Translations under genes and position numbers: made by a program
Notes under the pieces: model-generated
Databases searched by the model: none
Seen by the model: the letters and a program-made list of their open reading frames with translations, nothing else
Told to the model about the DNA's origin: nothing
Part shown: one piece after another, positions 1 through 5,548 of the stretch
Position numbering within the stretch: position 1 is the stretch's first letter
Layout of the letters: the number at the start of each line of letters is the position of its first letter
Source: DATKZS01 sp035527835 [NCBI: bacterium]
GTDB lineage: Bacteria > RBG-13-61-14
Direction of reading: 5' to 3'
Length of the DNA stretch: 7,530 bases
NCBI GenBank assembly: GCA_035527835.1
Contig: DATKZS010000211.1
Location: 1-7,530 of the forward strand

Positions 1-36
1 GATCCGTCGCAACAACCTTTGCTCAAGGAGGTCCAT
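1..36 (-). CDS. Possible start of a transposase gene, partial
   Basis: The minus-strand ATG at 36-34 opens a frame that stays open to the window edge and encodes MDLLEQRLLRRI. An AGGA motif lies about 8 nt upstream on the minus strand, a reasonable ribosome-binding distance. Its place just inside the repeated terminus fits the upstream gene (istA) of an IS21-like element. Twelve residues are too few to identify a family, so the assignment comes from context only. The opposite strand has a strong AAGGAGG with an ATG at 38 and a 23-codon frame (38-109), but that frame runs through the terminal repeat and is probably fortuitous. Confidence 0.3.
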   Translation of the reverse strand, partial: MDLLEQRLLRRI

Positions 37-63
37 TATGCGCTTCCTAAACCAATATCGAAA

Positions 64-88
64 AAGTGGTCAGCAATTGCTGACACTT
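64..88. repeat. 25-bp near-palindromic terminal repeat, inner copy
   Basis: The repeat begins AAGTGGTCAGCAATT and ends with the near-complement GCTGACACTT. It is palindromic except for one extra G in the left arm. It matches the copy at 108-132 at 23 of 25 positions. In IS21-type elements such internal repeats are the presumed transposase-binding sites. Confidence 0.7.
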
Positions 89-107
89 TGTCATGAATCA
101 ACATTTT

Positions 108-132
108 AAGTGGTCAGTAAATGCTGACACTT
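108..132. repeat. 25-bp near-palindromic terminal repeat, outer copy
   Basis: This is the second copy of the repeat at 64-88, differing at two central bases (CAATT versus TAAAT core). The inferred element end (TGT on the minus strand) falls at 129, within this copy. Confidence 0.7.
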
Positions 133-336
133 GGCCGGTTATGATTAGGAGTCGCCGATGCCGATAGCGCGGGCGAACAACAAGGGAAAAAGATGATAAG
201 TGAAAAAGAAGACCCTGGCCCGCGATGTATGATTGACGCGGCCCCTCGAGCGAACTACTTGATTCCCTCCCGGATTTAGCCCTCCGGTTCGCCTCCGGCC
301 GCGCATTGTGCATCGCGGCCAAGATGGAGGCGGGCC
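133..336. other. Intergenic stretch upstream of mgtE
   Basis: No convincing gene lies here. The minus-strand open frames that cover it have no family resemblance or start signal. A possible -35 (TTGACG, 233-238) is not followed by a good -10. I looked for the M-box (ykoK) Mg2+ riboswitch often found before mgtE and did not see its conserved core. The only structure is a GC-rich hairpin at 297-320 directly before the ribosome-binding site. Confidence 0.6.
297..320 (+). promoter_or_regulatory. GC-rich hairpin immediately upstream of the mgtE RBS
   Basis: The arms GGCCGCG (297-303) and CGCGGCC (314-320) form a perfect 7-bp stem with a 10-nt loop. It ends 5 nt before the GGAGG at 326-330. A stem this close to the ribosome-binding site could affect translation of mgtE, but in GC-rich DNA it may be chance. 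Confidence 0.3.
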
Positions 337-1716
337 ATGAAAAACCCTCTGATCTTACCCGAGCTGCGCGAGTTCCTCTCCCGTAACGATGAAAAAAGCC
401 TGCGCGAGTTCTGCCTGGAGAGCCACCCCGCGGACGTGGCCGAGCTCTTGTCGGCGCTCGAGCCCGCGGAGGTGTGGCGGGTGCTGGCTTCGCTGCCGCT
501 TGCGAACCGGGCGGAGATTTTCAGCAACCTGGGCGAGGAGGAGCAGGCGGACATCGCGGAGACGATCCGGCGCGACGAGCTGGCGGCGCTGGTCTCGGAG
601 ATGCCGCCGGACGACCGGGTGGACCTGTTGAAGCGCATCCCGGAGCACCGGCGGGAGGCGCTGTTGCCGGCGATCGCGCAGGCGGAGCGGGAGGACATCC
701 GAAAGCTCTCGGCCTATCCGGAAGGGACGGCCGGGTCGGCCATCACCACGGACTATGCCATGCTGCCCCCGAACCTGACCGCCGGCGAGGCCATCGCCCG
801 CCTGCGCCAGGTGGCGCCGGACAAGGAAACCATCTATTACGCGTACGTGGTGGACGATGATCGGAAGCTGCTGGGCTTCATCTCGCTCAAGGACCTGATC
901 CTGGCCCGGCCCGAGGCCAGGCTCGAGGACATGATGCACCGGGAATTGATCGCGGCCAACGTCATGGACGACCAGGAGGACGCGGCGCGGAAGATCCAGA
1001 AGTACGACCTGCTCGCGCTGCCCGTGATCAACGGGGAGGACAAGCTGGTCGGCATCATCACCCACGACGACGCGCTGGACATCATCACCCAGGAGCAGAC
1101 GGAGGACATCGAGAAATTGATGGCCATCGGCGGGAGCCACGAGGCCTGGGCCTATCTGCGCACTCCGGCGTGGGTGCATTTCAAGAACCGGGCCTACTGG
1201 ATCGTGGGGCTGGCCGCGCTGGGGCTGGTGTCGGGCATGATCATCCAGAGCTACGAGGCCACCCTGATGCACATGCTCATCCTCGCTTTGTACATGCCCA
1301 TGCTCGCCGACACCGGCGGCAATACCGGCAGCCAGTCCGCGACCGTGGTGGTCCGCGCCCTGGCCCTCAAGGAGGTCGTCCCCCGCGACGTCATCAAGGT
1401 GATGGGCAAGGAGCTCCAGATTTCACTGCTGCTGGCCGCGGTCCTCGGCATCCTCTCCTGGGGCAAGGTCATGTTCATCTCCATGGGCGCCACCATCCCC
1501 GCCGGATTCTCGCTGTCCAAAATCGGCTTCGCCATCGCCGTGGCCCTGAGCATCCAGGTCGTGACCTCGACCCTGATCGGAGCGCTGTTGCCCCTGGCCG
1601 CCGCCAAAATGAAATTTGACCCCGCCGTGGTCGCCAGCCCGGCCCTCACCACGATCGTGGACATCACCGGCCTGCTCATCTATTTCAGCACGGCCAAGAT
1701 GATGCTGGGGATATAG
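337..1716 (+). CDS. mgtE: Magnesium transporter MgtE
   Basis: The product is a homodimeric inner-membrane Mg2+ channel/transporter of 459 residues, normal for the family (about 450). The order of parts is canonical. A soluble helical MgtE N-domain lies at about residues 20-135. A tandem CBS pair follows at about 140-200 and 203-265 and acts as the cytosolic Mg2+ sensor. The membrane domain with several hydrophobic helices runs from about 278. The family signature LADTGGNTGSQS is at 323-334. D442 in IVDITGLLIYFS lies where the ion-selecting aspartate of Thermus MgtE (D432) sits in the last helix, by recalled alignment. The ATG at 337 has GGAGG 6 nt upstream. The gene stands alone: the IS-like end is upstream and a structured repeat follows. 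Nothing looks truncated or odd. Long open frames on the other strand inside it are GC-bias shadows. Confidence 0.97.
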   Translation: MKNPLILPELREFLSRNDEKSLREFCLESHPADVAELLSALEPAEVWRVLASLPLANRAEIFSNLGEEEQADIAETIRRDELAALVSEMPPDDRVDLLKRIPEHRREALLPAIAQAEREDIRKLSAYPEGTAGSAITTDYAMLPPNLTAGEAIARLRQVAPDKETIYYAYVVDDDRKLLGFISLKDLILARPEARLEDMMHRELIAANVMDDQEDAARKIQKYDLLALPVINGEDKLVGIITHDDALDIITQEQTEDIEKLMAIGGSHEAWAYLRTPAWVHFKNRAYWIVGLAALGLVSGMIIQSYEATLMHMLILALYMPMLADTGGNTGSQSATVVVRALALKEVVPRDVIKVMGKELQISLLLAAVLGILSWGKVMFISMGATIPAGFSLSKIGFAIAVALSIQVVTSTLIGALLPLAAAKMKFDPAVVASPALTTIVDITGLLIYFSTAKMMLGI

Positions 1717-1719
1717 ACG

Positions 1720-1813
1720 CAGGGCGTAGAGAGGAGAGCGGAGGGCGTGGAAGATATTACCTTGCCCGAATTTCTTCACGCCCTTCGCCCTCCGCTCTAC
1801 GACCTACGCCCTG
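1720..1813. repeat. Long imperfect stem-loop (REP/MITE-like) after mgtE
   Basis: The outer arms 1720-1729 (CAGGGCGTAG) and 1804-1813 pair over 10 bp. After a 5-nt internal loop on each side, the inner arms 1735-1747 (AGAGCGGAGGGCG) and 1786-1798 pair perfectly over 13 bp. A 38-nt loop holds a further alternative pairing (GGGCGTG 1743-1749 with CACGCCC 1777-1783). The structure starts 4 nt after the mgtE stop. There is no T-tract, so it is not a standard intrinsic terminator. The repeated GGGCGT module inside each arm suggests a dispersed palindromic repeat family. It could still protect the mgtE mRNA 3' end. Confidence 0.7.
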
Positions 1814-1853
1814 AACATGCCTTATGATCATGGCGGCGGCGCACCGCTTCCGC

Positions 1854-1859
1854 TATAAT
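1854..1859 (+). promoter_or_regulatory. Candidate -10 box (TATAAT) for the downstream gene
   Basis: A perfect TATAAT stands in GC-rich DNA, about 55 bp before the ATT start candidate at 1915. The best-spaced -35 (TGGCGG at 1831-1836, 17-bp spacer) is poor. It would place a transcription start near 1866 and a leader of about 50 nt. Confidence 0.35.
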
Positions 1860-1898
1860 CGCGCTTACGCGCTTGCGCGTTCATGTCACGGGTGCGGC

Positions 1899-1904
1899 GA
1901 GGTG
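1899..1904 (+). promoter_or_regulatory. Shine-Dalgarno supporting a non-canonical start at 1915
   Basis: GAGGTG at 1899-1904 is a good anti-SD match. It lies 10 nt before an in-frame ATT at 1915 and overlaps the in-frame TGA (1903-1905) that closes the frame upstream. The GTG at 1951 has only a weak GGAAG 12 nt away. Confidence 0.4.
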
Positions 1905-1950
1905 AAAGACGGCCATTGAGTTCAATGCGGACCTGGAAGCCGAGCTCAAG

Positions 1951-2970
1951 GTGCTCATACTGGAGGGCCGCAAGGTGGCGGCGATCAAGCGGGTGAGCGC
2001 GGAGATGGGCCTGGGCCTTAATGAGGCCAAGGAGGCGGTCGAGCGGTTCGCCGTGGAGCGCGGCATGACCCGGCACGGCGGCAAGCCCGGCCGTGTCACG
2101 TCAGCCTCGCCAGGGGGCGCCGGGTTCCTGACGCCCCGCATCCGGAACGAGATCGCGCTGCTGCTGAGCCAGCACAAGCCCATCGAGGCCATCAAGCATT
2201 ATCGCGAGGCCACCGGCGCGTCGCTCCAGGAGGCCGCGGTCGCCATCGAGGATATGTCGTCGCGGGAAGACCTGGAAGAGGCGCTTGAGTTCGCGGGGCC
2301 GGAGGCGTCCGTCACCGTTCCCGTCCGCGGCGTGATCAGCGCCGCGATCATGCAGGAGATCGTATCGCTATTAGAGCAGCACCAGAAGATCGAGGCGATC
2401 AAGCGGGTGCGCGAGGTCACGAGCCTGGGCCTCTCGGAAGCCAAGGACGCGGTGGAGAACATCGAGCGCGGACTGGGCCATGAGCAGCCGCCGCCCCTCA
2501 CGCCGGCGCCGCGGCGGCAAGCCCCTGCTCCCGCCGCGCCCGCGCCGCCCTCCACTCCCGACCCCAACGACTATGAGGAGCAGGTGGTCGTGCTGCTCTG
2601 CGCGGGAAAGCGCAAGGAGGCCGTGCGCTATTACATGTCGGCGACCGGCGAGCCCGAGCCGCGCGCCAAAAAGGCGGTGGAGCGCATCGGGCTCGTGAGC
2701 GGCGCCGCCAAAAAATCCGGCTGCTTCATCGCGACCGCCTGTTACGGCTCGGCCGATGCTCCCGAGGTGCTCGCGCTCCGTGGCTTCCGCGACCGCCGCC
2801 TGCTGGCTTCGGCCTGGGGCCGATCGCTGGTCCAGCTCTATTATCAGCTCTCTCCATTGTTGGCCGATTTCATTCGAGCCCGCCCCCGTCTCCGGCTGTT
2901 GATCAGGAAATCATTCCTGGTCCCCGTAAACAGGCTTATTTCAAGGGCCGGGAATGAGATGGAAGACTAG
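1951..2970 (+). CDS. L7/L12-like repeat protein with C-terminal CFI-box domain
   Basis: This is a 339-residue protein from the GTG at 1951. Four units resemble the helical core of the ribosomal protein L7/L12 C-terminal domain (pattern K-x-x-AIKxVRExTxLGLxEAKxAVE). They fall at about residues 1-37, 63-103, 131-173 and 208-248; units 1 and 3 are the closest to L7/L12. A Pro/Ala-rich linker (about 180-206) precedes unit 4. The C-terminus (about 256-330) is a CFI-box domain: [11 protein letters not shown] with C258, then [15 protein letters not shown] and [12 protein letters not shown]. No signal peptide is seen. GTG 1951 cuts into unit 1, whereas the frame is open back to 1906 and the ATT at 1915 (12 codons earlier) has GAGGTG in front and restores the full unit. 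The true start is therefore probably 1915. Function is unknown; the repeats suggest protein-protein contacts, perhaps with the translation machinery, which is inference. Its stop abuts a MITE-like repeat. Confidence 0.88.
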   Translation: MLILEGRKVAAIKRVSAEMGLGLNEAKEAVERFAVERGMTRHGGKPGRVTSASPGGAGFLTPRIRNEIALLLSQHKPIEAIKHYREATGASLQEAAVAIEDMSSREDLEEALEFAGPEASVTVPVRGVISAAIMQEIVSLLEQHQKIEAIKRVREVTSLGLSEAKDAVENIERGLGHEQPPPLTPAPRRQAPAPAAPAPPSTPDPNDYEEQVVVLLCAGKRKEAVRYYMSATGEPEPRAKKAVERIGLVSGAAKKSGCFIATACYGSADAPEVLALRGFRDRRLLASAWGRSLVQLYYQLSPLLADFIRARPRLRLLIRKSFLVPVNRLISRAGNEMED

Positions 2971-3075
2971 TGTCGTGTCCCGGGAATTCCTTGCATTGCC
3001 GTGCGGGCCTCTGGCCCGCATCTCCGCGGGGTTGCGGGCGAGGCGCCTGCACCACAATTCATGGGACACGACACT
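2969..3075. mobile_element. MITE-like 107-bp inverted-repeat element
   Basis: Terminal inverted repeats of 20 bp, 2969-2988 (AGTGTCGTGTCCCGGGAATT) and 3056-3075, match at 18 of 20 positions. The interior has no coding capacity and carries a perfect hairpin, TGCGGGCC (3002-3009), TCT, GGCCCGCA (3013-3020). Size, long terminal repeats and lack of genes fit a non-autonomous miniature element. No clear target-site duplication was seen. It lies between two convergent genes, and its first bases form part of the stop codon of the preceding gene. Confidence 0.65.
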
Positions 3076-3124
3076 GGAAAAGGGAGCGCCACGGTCGGGA
3101 AAACCAAGCGGGGAAAGCCAGGCC

Positions 3125-4636
3125 TTAGCCCACTGAGCGCCTGCCGCCGAAATTCCTCCTCCAGATCCTCACCAGAATCCCCAGGGTGTAGCGGGGGCGT
3201 TTGAGGAGGAGGTCGAGGAAGAAGCGGCGGAGGAAGACGCGGGGACGGCGGAGGAAGGAGAGGAAGGTGTGGTGGAGGAAGGCGCGGTGGGCGAGCCGTT
3301 CAAGTTCACCGGGGGCGAAGTCACCGCGCTGGAAGGTGGCGTGGGAATAGGAGAGGTCCTCGAAGTTGAAGCCGGGCGGGAGGAGGCCGCGCTCGCGGAC
3401 GATCTCGTACATCTGGGCGCCGGGGAGCGGATTGGCGATGAAGAAATAGGCCATATCGGTTTTCATCCGGTGGGCGAAGGCTATGGTTTCCTTGACCTGC
3501 TCGCGGGTCTCTCCGGGAAAGCCCAGGATGTAAAAGGCGTCGGTGCGGAGCCCGGTCGAGTGGATGTGGCGGGTGATGCGCTCGGCCTTTTCCAGGTTCA
3601 GGGGCTTCTTAACGATTTTGGAGAGCACCTCCTGGCAGCCGCTCTCGAAGGCCAGGGTCATCTCGTAACAACCGGCCTCGATCATGATCTCAACCAGCTC
3701 CTCGTCCAGGGTCCACAGCGCGACCCCGTTGGGGAAGTTGAACTTGATCTTGTAGCCGCGTTCGCTGATGCCCCGGAAGATGGCCTTGGCCCGAGCCCGG
3801 TCGGCGGTGAGGTTGTCGTCCTCGAACTGGATTTCCTCGATGCCCCATTTCCCGATCAGCTCGCCGATCTCGTCGAGCACGTTTTCCGGCGAGCGGAAGC
3901 GGCAGCGGCTGCCCCAGAACCGGGTGGAGGAGCAGTAGATGCAGTGGGCCGGACATCCCCGCGAGGTGATCATGGGCGCGAAGGCCCGGCCGGAGATGGA
4001 AAGGCTATGGGGGACTCCCTCCTTGCGGTAAACCTCCATGGGCAGAAGGTCCCGGGCCGGGAAAGGGAGAGTGTCCAGGTCCTCGATCCAGCGGGTCCGG
4101 GGGTTTACCGCGACCCGGCCGTCTTCTTTATAGGCGATGCCGTCGAGGTCGTTCAGGGGCCGCCCGTCCCGGGAACGGCGCACGATCTCGCGGAGCGCCT
4201 GTTCGCCCTCCCCGATGCAGATGAGGTCAAGGGCCGGCTCTTGAAGGCACTCCTGGGCCAGGAAGGAGGGATGGGTTCCGCCCGCGGCGGTGACGATGGA
4301 GGAGTCAATTCTCCGGATTTCCCTCGCGACCTCCTTCACCACCGGCCACACCGAGCTGAACAGGCAGGTGATGCCCACCAGGTCGGGCTTGAACTCCGTG
4401 ACCCGCCTCCCGATCTCGGTAAGCGGCACGCCATACCAGGTAAAGCCCTTGTCCAGCTCATGCTGGTGGTTGCTTTCACCTGCCGCGTCCATGATCCTCA
4501 CCTCGGCCTCATCCCGGATCGCGGCGGCAAGATAAGCCGCGCCAAGCGGCGGCGACGCCACCTTCATGGTCTCGGCCGGGAGCCGCACCGGCGCGTGGAT
4601 GAGCAGGACGCGCTCGATCTTGCGGGGGAGGATCAT
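3125..4636 (-). CDS. B12-binding-domain radical SAM enzyme, substrate unknown
   Basis: The product is a 503-residue class B radical SAM protein. Residues 8-150 form a Rossmann-like cobalamin-binding domain (VLLIHAP, PPLGAAYLAAAI, LVGIT, AAGGTHPSF at 117-125). The DxHxxG loop of base-on B12 proteins is not evident, as in many BchE/HpnJ-type members. The radical SAM barrel follows, with C228, C232 and C235 in the [4Fe-4S]-binding CxxxCxxC motif. Further on are FEDDNLTAD (271-279), GFPGET (372-377) and NPLPGAQMY (402-410), typical of the family. The C-terminus is very basic and amphipathic (about 450-497), possibly membrane-associated. Family members do methylations, ring formations or C-C bond changes on lipids, porphyrins and natural products; which applies here cannot be told. 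The ATG at 4636 has AAAGGA 10 nt upstream, and its leader holds a predicted three-way junction. It converges on the CFI-box gene. Confidence 0.93.
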   Translation of the reverse strand: MILPRKIERVLLIHAPVRLPAETMKVASPPLGAAYLAAAIRDEAEVRIMDAAGESNHQHELDKGFTWYGVPLTEIGRRVTEFKPDLVGITCLFSSVWPVVKEVAREIRRIDSSIVTAAGGTHPSFLAQECLQEPALDLICIGEGEQALREIVRRSRDGRPLNDLDGIAYKEDGRVAVNPRTRWIEDLDTLPFPARDLLPMEVYRKEGVPHSLSISGRAFAPMITSRGCPAHCIYCSSTRFWGSRCRFRSPENVLDEIGELIGKWGIEEIQFEDDNLTADRARAKAIFRGISERGYKIKFNFPNGVALWTLDEELVEIMIEAGCYEMTLAFESGCQEVLSKIVKKPLNLEKAERITRHIHSTGLRTDAFYILGFPGETREQVKETIAFAHRMKTDMAYFFIANPLPGAQMYEIVRERGLLPPGFNFEDLSYSHATFQRGDFAPGELERLAHRAFLHHTFLSFLRRPRVFLRRFFLDLLLKRPRYTLGILVRIWRRNFGGRRSVG

Positions 4637-4671
4637 GAATAAGGAATCCTTTCAACGCCAAGGAGCCAGGT

Positions 4672-4725
4672 TTCCGGCAGGCCCGAAATTCCTGTCGGGC
4701 TCCCCGGTTTGGGGCGCTGCCGGAA
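4672..4725 (-). promoter_or_regulatory. Predicted three-way-junction structure in the leader of the radical SAM gene
   Basis: An outer 9-bp perfect stem (TTCCGGCAG 4672-4680 with CTGCCGGAA 4717-4725) encloses two hairpins. The first is GCCCGA 4681-4686 with TCGGGC 4695-4700. The second is CCCC 4702-4705 with GGGG 4711-4714. It sits between a candidate promoter (4770-4798) and the SD (4647-4652) of the minus-strand gene starting at 4636, so it would be transcribed as leader RNA. The first hairpin is also a diverged copy of the REP-like unit at 5482-5548, so it may instead be a dispersed DNA repeat. Confidence 0.55.
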
Positions 4726-4769
4726 TGTCGCGCCCGCTGATCGGGGTCCCGGCTCTCGATTGGGTAATG

Positions 4770-4798
4770 ATTATAGGACACCTTAGAGGAGTAATAAA
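4770..4798 (-). promoter_or_regulatory. Candidate sigma70-type promoter for the radical SAM gene
   Basis: On the minus strand there is a perfect TATAAT (4775-4770) with a TTTATT -35-like hexamer (4798-4793) at a 17-bp spacer. It lies in the only AT-rich patch of this region. Transcription would start near 4763 and give a leader of about 125 nt. This suggests the radical SAM gene is not simply the tail of the riboflavin operon. Confidence 0.45.
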
Positions 4799-4842
4799 AA
4801 CGGAAGGGAGGTCATCCGGTTATCACCATCGGCCGGCGGGCT

Positions 4843-5424
4843 TTATTGCGCGCCGAGCCACTCGGCGTCCTCGGGCGCGCGGTCAATGGTCCATTCGCGG
4901 CATGAGGGGACGTGGAAGCGGAAGCGGCGGAGCTCGGAGGCCAAGAGGTCGGCCTCGTCGGCGTCCCAGTGGAGGCGGATGGTGTGTCCGGAATGGATGT
5001 CGGCGAGGTCGGCGCCGTGGGCGAGTCCGCGCAGGATGATCTCGGCGCTGTCGCGGGCGGGGGTGAGGGGTTTCTTGAAGTCGCGGGCGGCGAGTCCGAA
5101 CAGCGGGACCCTGGCGCGGAGCAGGGTCTCGATCATGCCGGCGATGATGCGCTCCTGTCCGGGGGCGGAGAGCGCGGAGCAGGCGCCGGCGCCGGAGATG
5201 ACGAGCATGGGGAACGAGTCGGGGGTCCCGGGCATGAAGAGGGTGGGGTCATGGGAGCTCGGGTCCACCACGGCGTCCTTGATCCAGGTGGAGATGAGTC
5301 CGGCGAGGCGGAAGTCCACGCGGCCGGCCTCGCGGCGCGGGGGGAAGACGTCGGCGAACACGGGCAGCGCGATCGGGTCCGCGAAGAACTGGTCAGCGGG
5401 GATGGCGGTCACCAGAATGTTCAT
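4843..5424 (-). CDS. Small protein resembling a stand-alone leucyl aminopeptidase (M17) N-terminal domain
   Basis: The product is 193 residues from the ATG at 5424. An alternative GTG at 5454 adds ten residues (MFRPPQRPWP) but lacks a clear ribosome-binding site, while the ATG has AAAGG 9 nt upstream (5434-5438). The first half, with VDFRLAGLISTWI (about 36-48), a Pro-Gly turn, the strand MLVISGAGA (about 73-81), then a long helix and VPLFGLA, resembles the macro-like N-terminal domain of M17 aminopeptidases. In those enzymes a strand giving RVLLVGLG follows a LxxLIxxGxF segment. No M17 catalytic metal-binding domain is present, so peptidase activity is not expected. The second half (HGADLADIHSGHTIRLHWD, then REWTIDRAPEDAEWLG) is unrecognised. 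The family match is tentative; that it is a real gene is supported by its coding frame and position after nusB on the same strand. Confidence 0.7.
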   Translation of the reverse strand: MNILVTAIPADQFFADPIALPVFADVFPPRREAGRVDFRLAGLISTWIKDAVVDPSSHDPTLFMPGTPDSFPMLVISGAGACSALSAPGQERIIAGMIETLLRARVPLFGLAARDFKKPLTPARDSAEIILRGLAHGADLADIHSGHTIRLHWDADEADLLASELRRFRFHVPSCREWTIDRAPEDAEWLGAQ

Positions 5425-5481
5425 CGGCCATGGCCTTTGCGGTGGGCGGAACACTCTTGTCCCGCGCGCCGGGAGATGAGG

Positions 5482-5512
5482 CGGCCCGACAGGAGTGTCG
5501 GGCCCGCCGATT
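5482..5512. repeat. REP-like palindromic unit, copy 1
   Basis: This is a 31-bp unit with a perfect 9-bp stem, GGCCCGACA (5483-5491), loop GGAG, TGTCGGGCC (5496-5504), followed by CGCCGATT. It is identical to copy 2 (5518-5548), with a 5-bp spacer between them. It lies in the gap between nusB and the next gene. Confidence 0.8.
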
Positions 5513-5517
5513 GATCC

Positions 5518-5548
5518 CGGCCCGACAGGAGTGTCGGGCCCGCCGATT
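5518..5548. repeat. REP-like palindromic unit, copy 2
   Basis: This is an identical direct copy of 5482-5512, with its stem at 5519-5527 and 5532-5540. Its last base is also the last base of the nusB stop codon (TGA, 5550-5548). The two hairpins could stabilise the upstream mRNA or reduce read-through, but there is no T-tract. Confidence 0.8.

Larger units (their letters stand above)
1..129 (-). mobile_element. Terminus of an IS21-like insertion sequence (truncated by window edge)
   Basis: Read on the minus strand from about 129, the DNA begins TGTCAGCA. It then shows two copies of a 25-bp near-palindromic repeat (108-132 and 64-88), 44 bp apart and matching at 23 of 25 positions. After these come an AGGA ribosome-binding motif and an ATG at 36-34. 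Ends that start with TG, carry spaced internal repeats and lead into a transposase gene are the known layout of IS21-family elements. The outer boundary at 129 is inferred from the TGT terminus, and the target-site duplication cannot be tested because the other end lies outside the window. The family assignment rests on recalled architecture and the motif, not on transposase sequence. Confidence 0.5.

Noticed and set aside
38-109. A 23-codon + strand frame (MRFLNQYRKSGQQLLTLCHESTF) with a strong AAGGAGG
   Set aside because: It runs through the terminal repeat of the IS-like element, and the AAGGAGG is the complement of codons of the likely transposase start on the other strand. A leader peptide is possible but unsupported.
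233-261. TTGACG as a -35 for mgtE
   Set aside because: The hexamer 17 bp downstream (TACTTG) matches TATAAT at only two positions.
98-322. A 74-codon minus-strand frame between the IS end and mgtE
   Set aside because: It overlaps the IS terminus, lacks a good start signal and shows no family resemblance.
355-1272. A 305-codon minus-strand open frame inside mgtE
   Set aside because: It is rich in Arg, His, Gln and Leu from reading GC-rich codons backwards, and it overlaps a clear MgtE. It is a shadow frame.
3269-4642. A 457-codon open frame on the + strand antisense to the radical SAM gene
   Set aside because: It mirrors the radical SAM gene, whose motifs are unambiguous. The lack of stops follows from GC-rich third positions, and the antisense translation is low-complexity Gly/Val/Glu/Asp-rich with no family signature.
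4795-4820. Possible intrinsic terminator of the M17-like gene (minus strand, TTTTTA after a CGGA/TCCG stem)
   Set aside because: The stem has only about 4 bp with a 10-nt loop, too weak to call. The T-run also overlaps the AT-rich -35 region of the proposed promoter.
4637-4842. Cobalamin riboswitch before the B12-type radical SAM gene
   Set aside because: The conserved B12-box core and the size of that riboswitch class are not seen; the structure present is a compact 54-nt three-way junction.
4912-5514. Two overlapping 200-codon + strand frames across the M17-like gene
   Set aside because: The Gly/Glu/Ala- or Ser/Arg-rich translations have no recognisable motif, and the minus-strand frame has better start signals and operon position.
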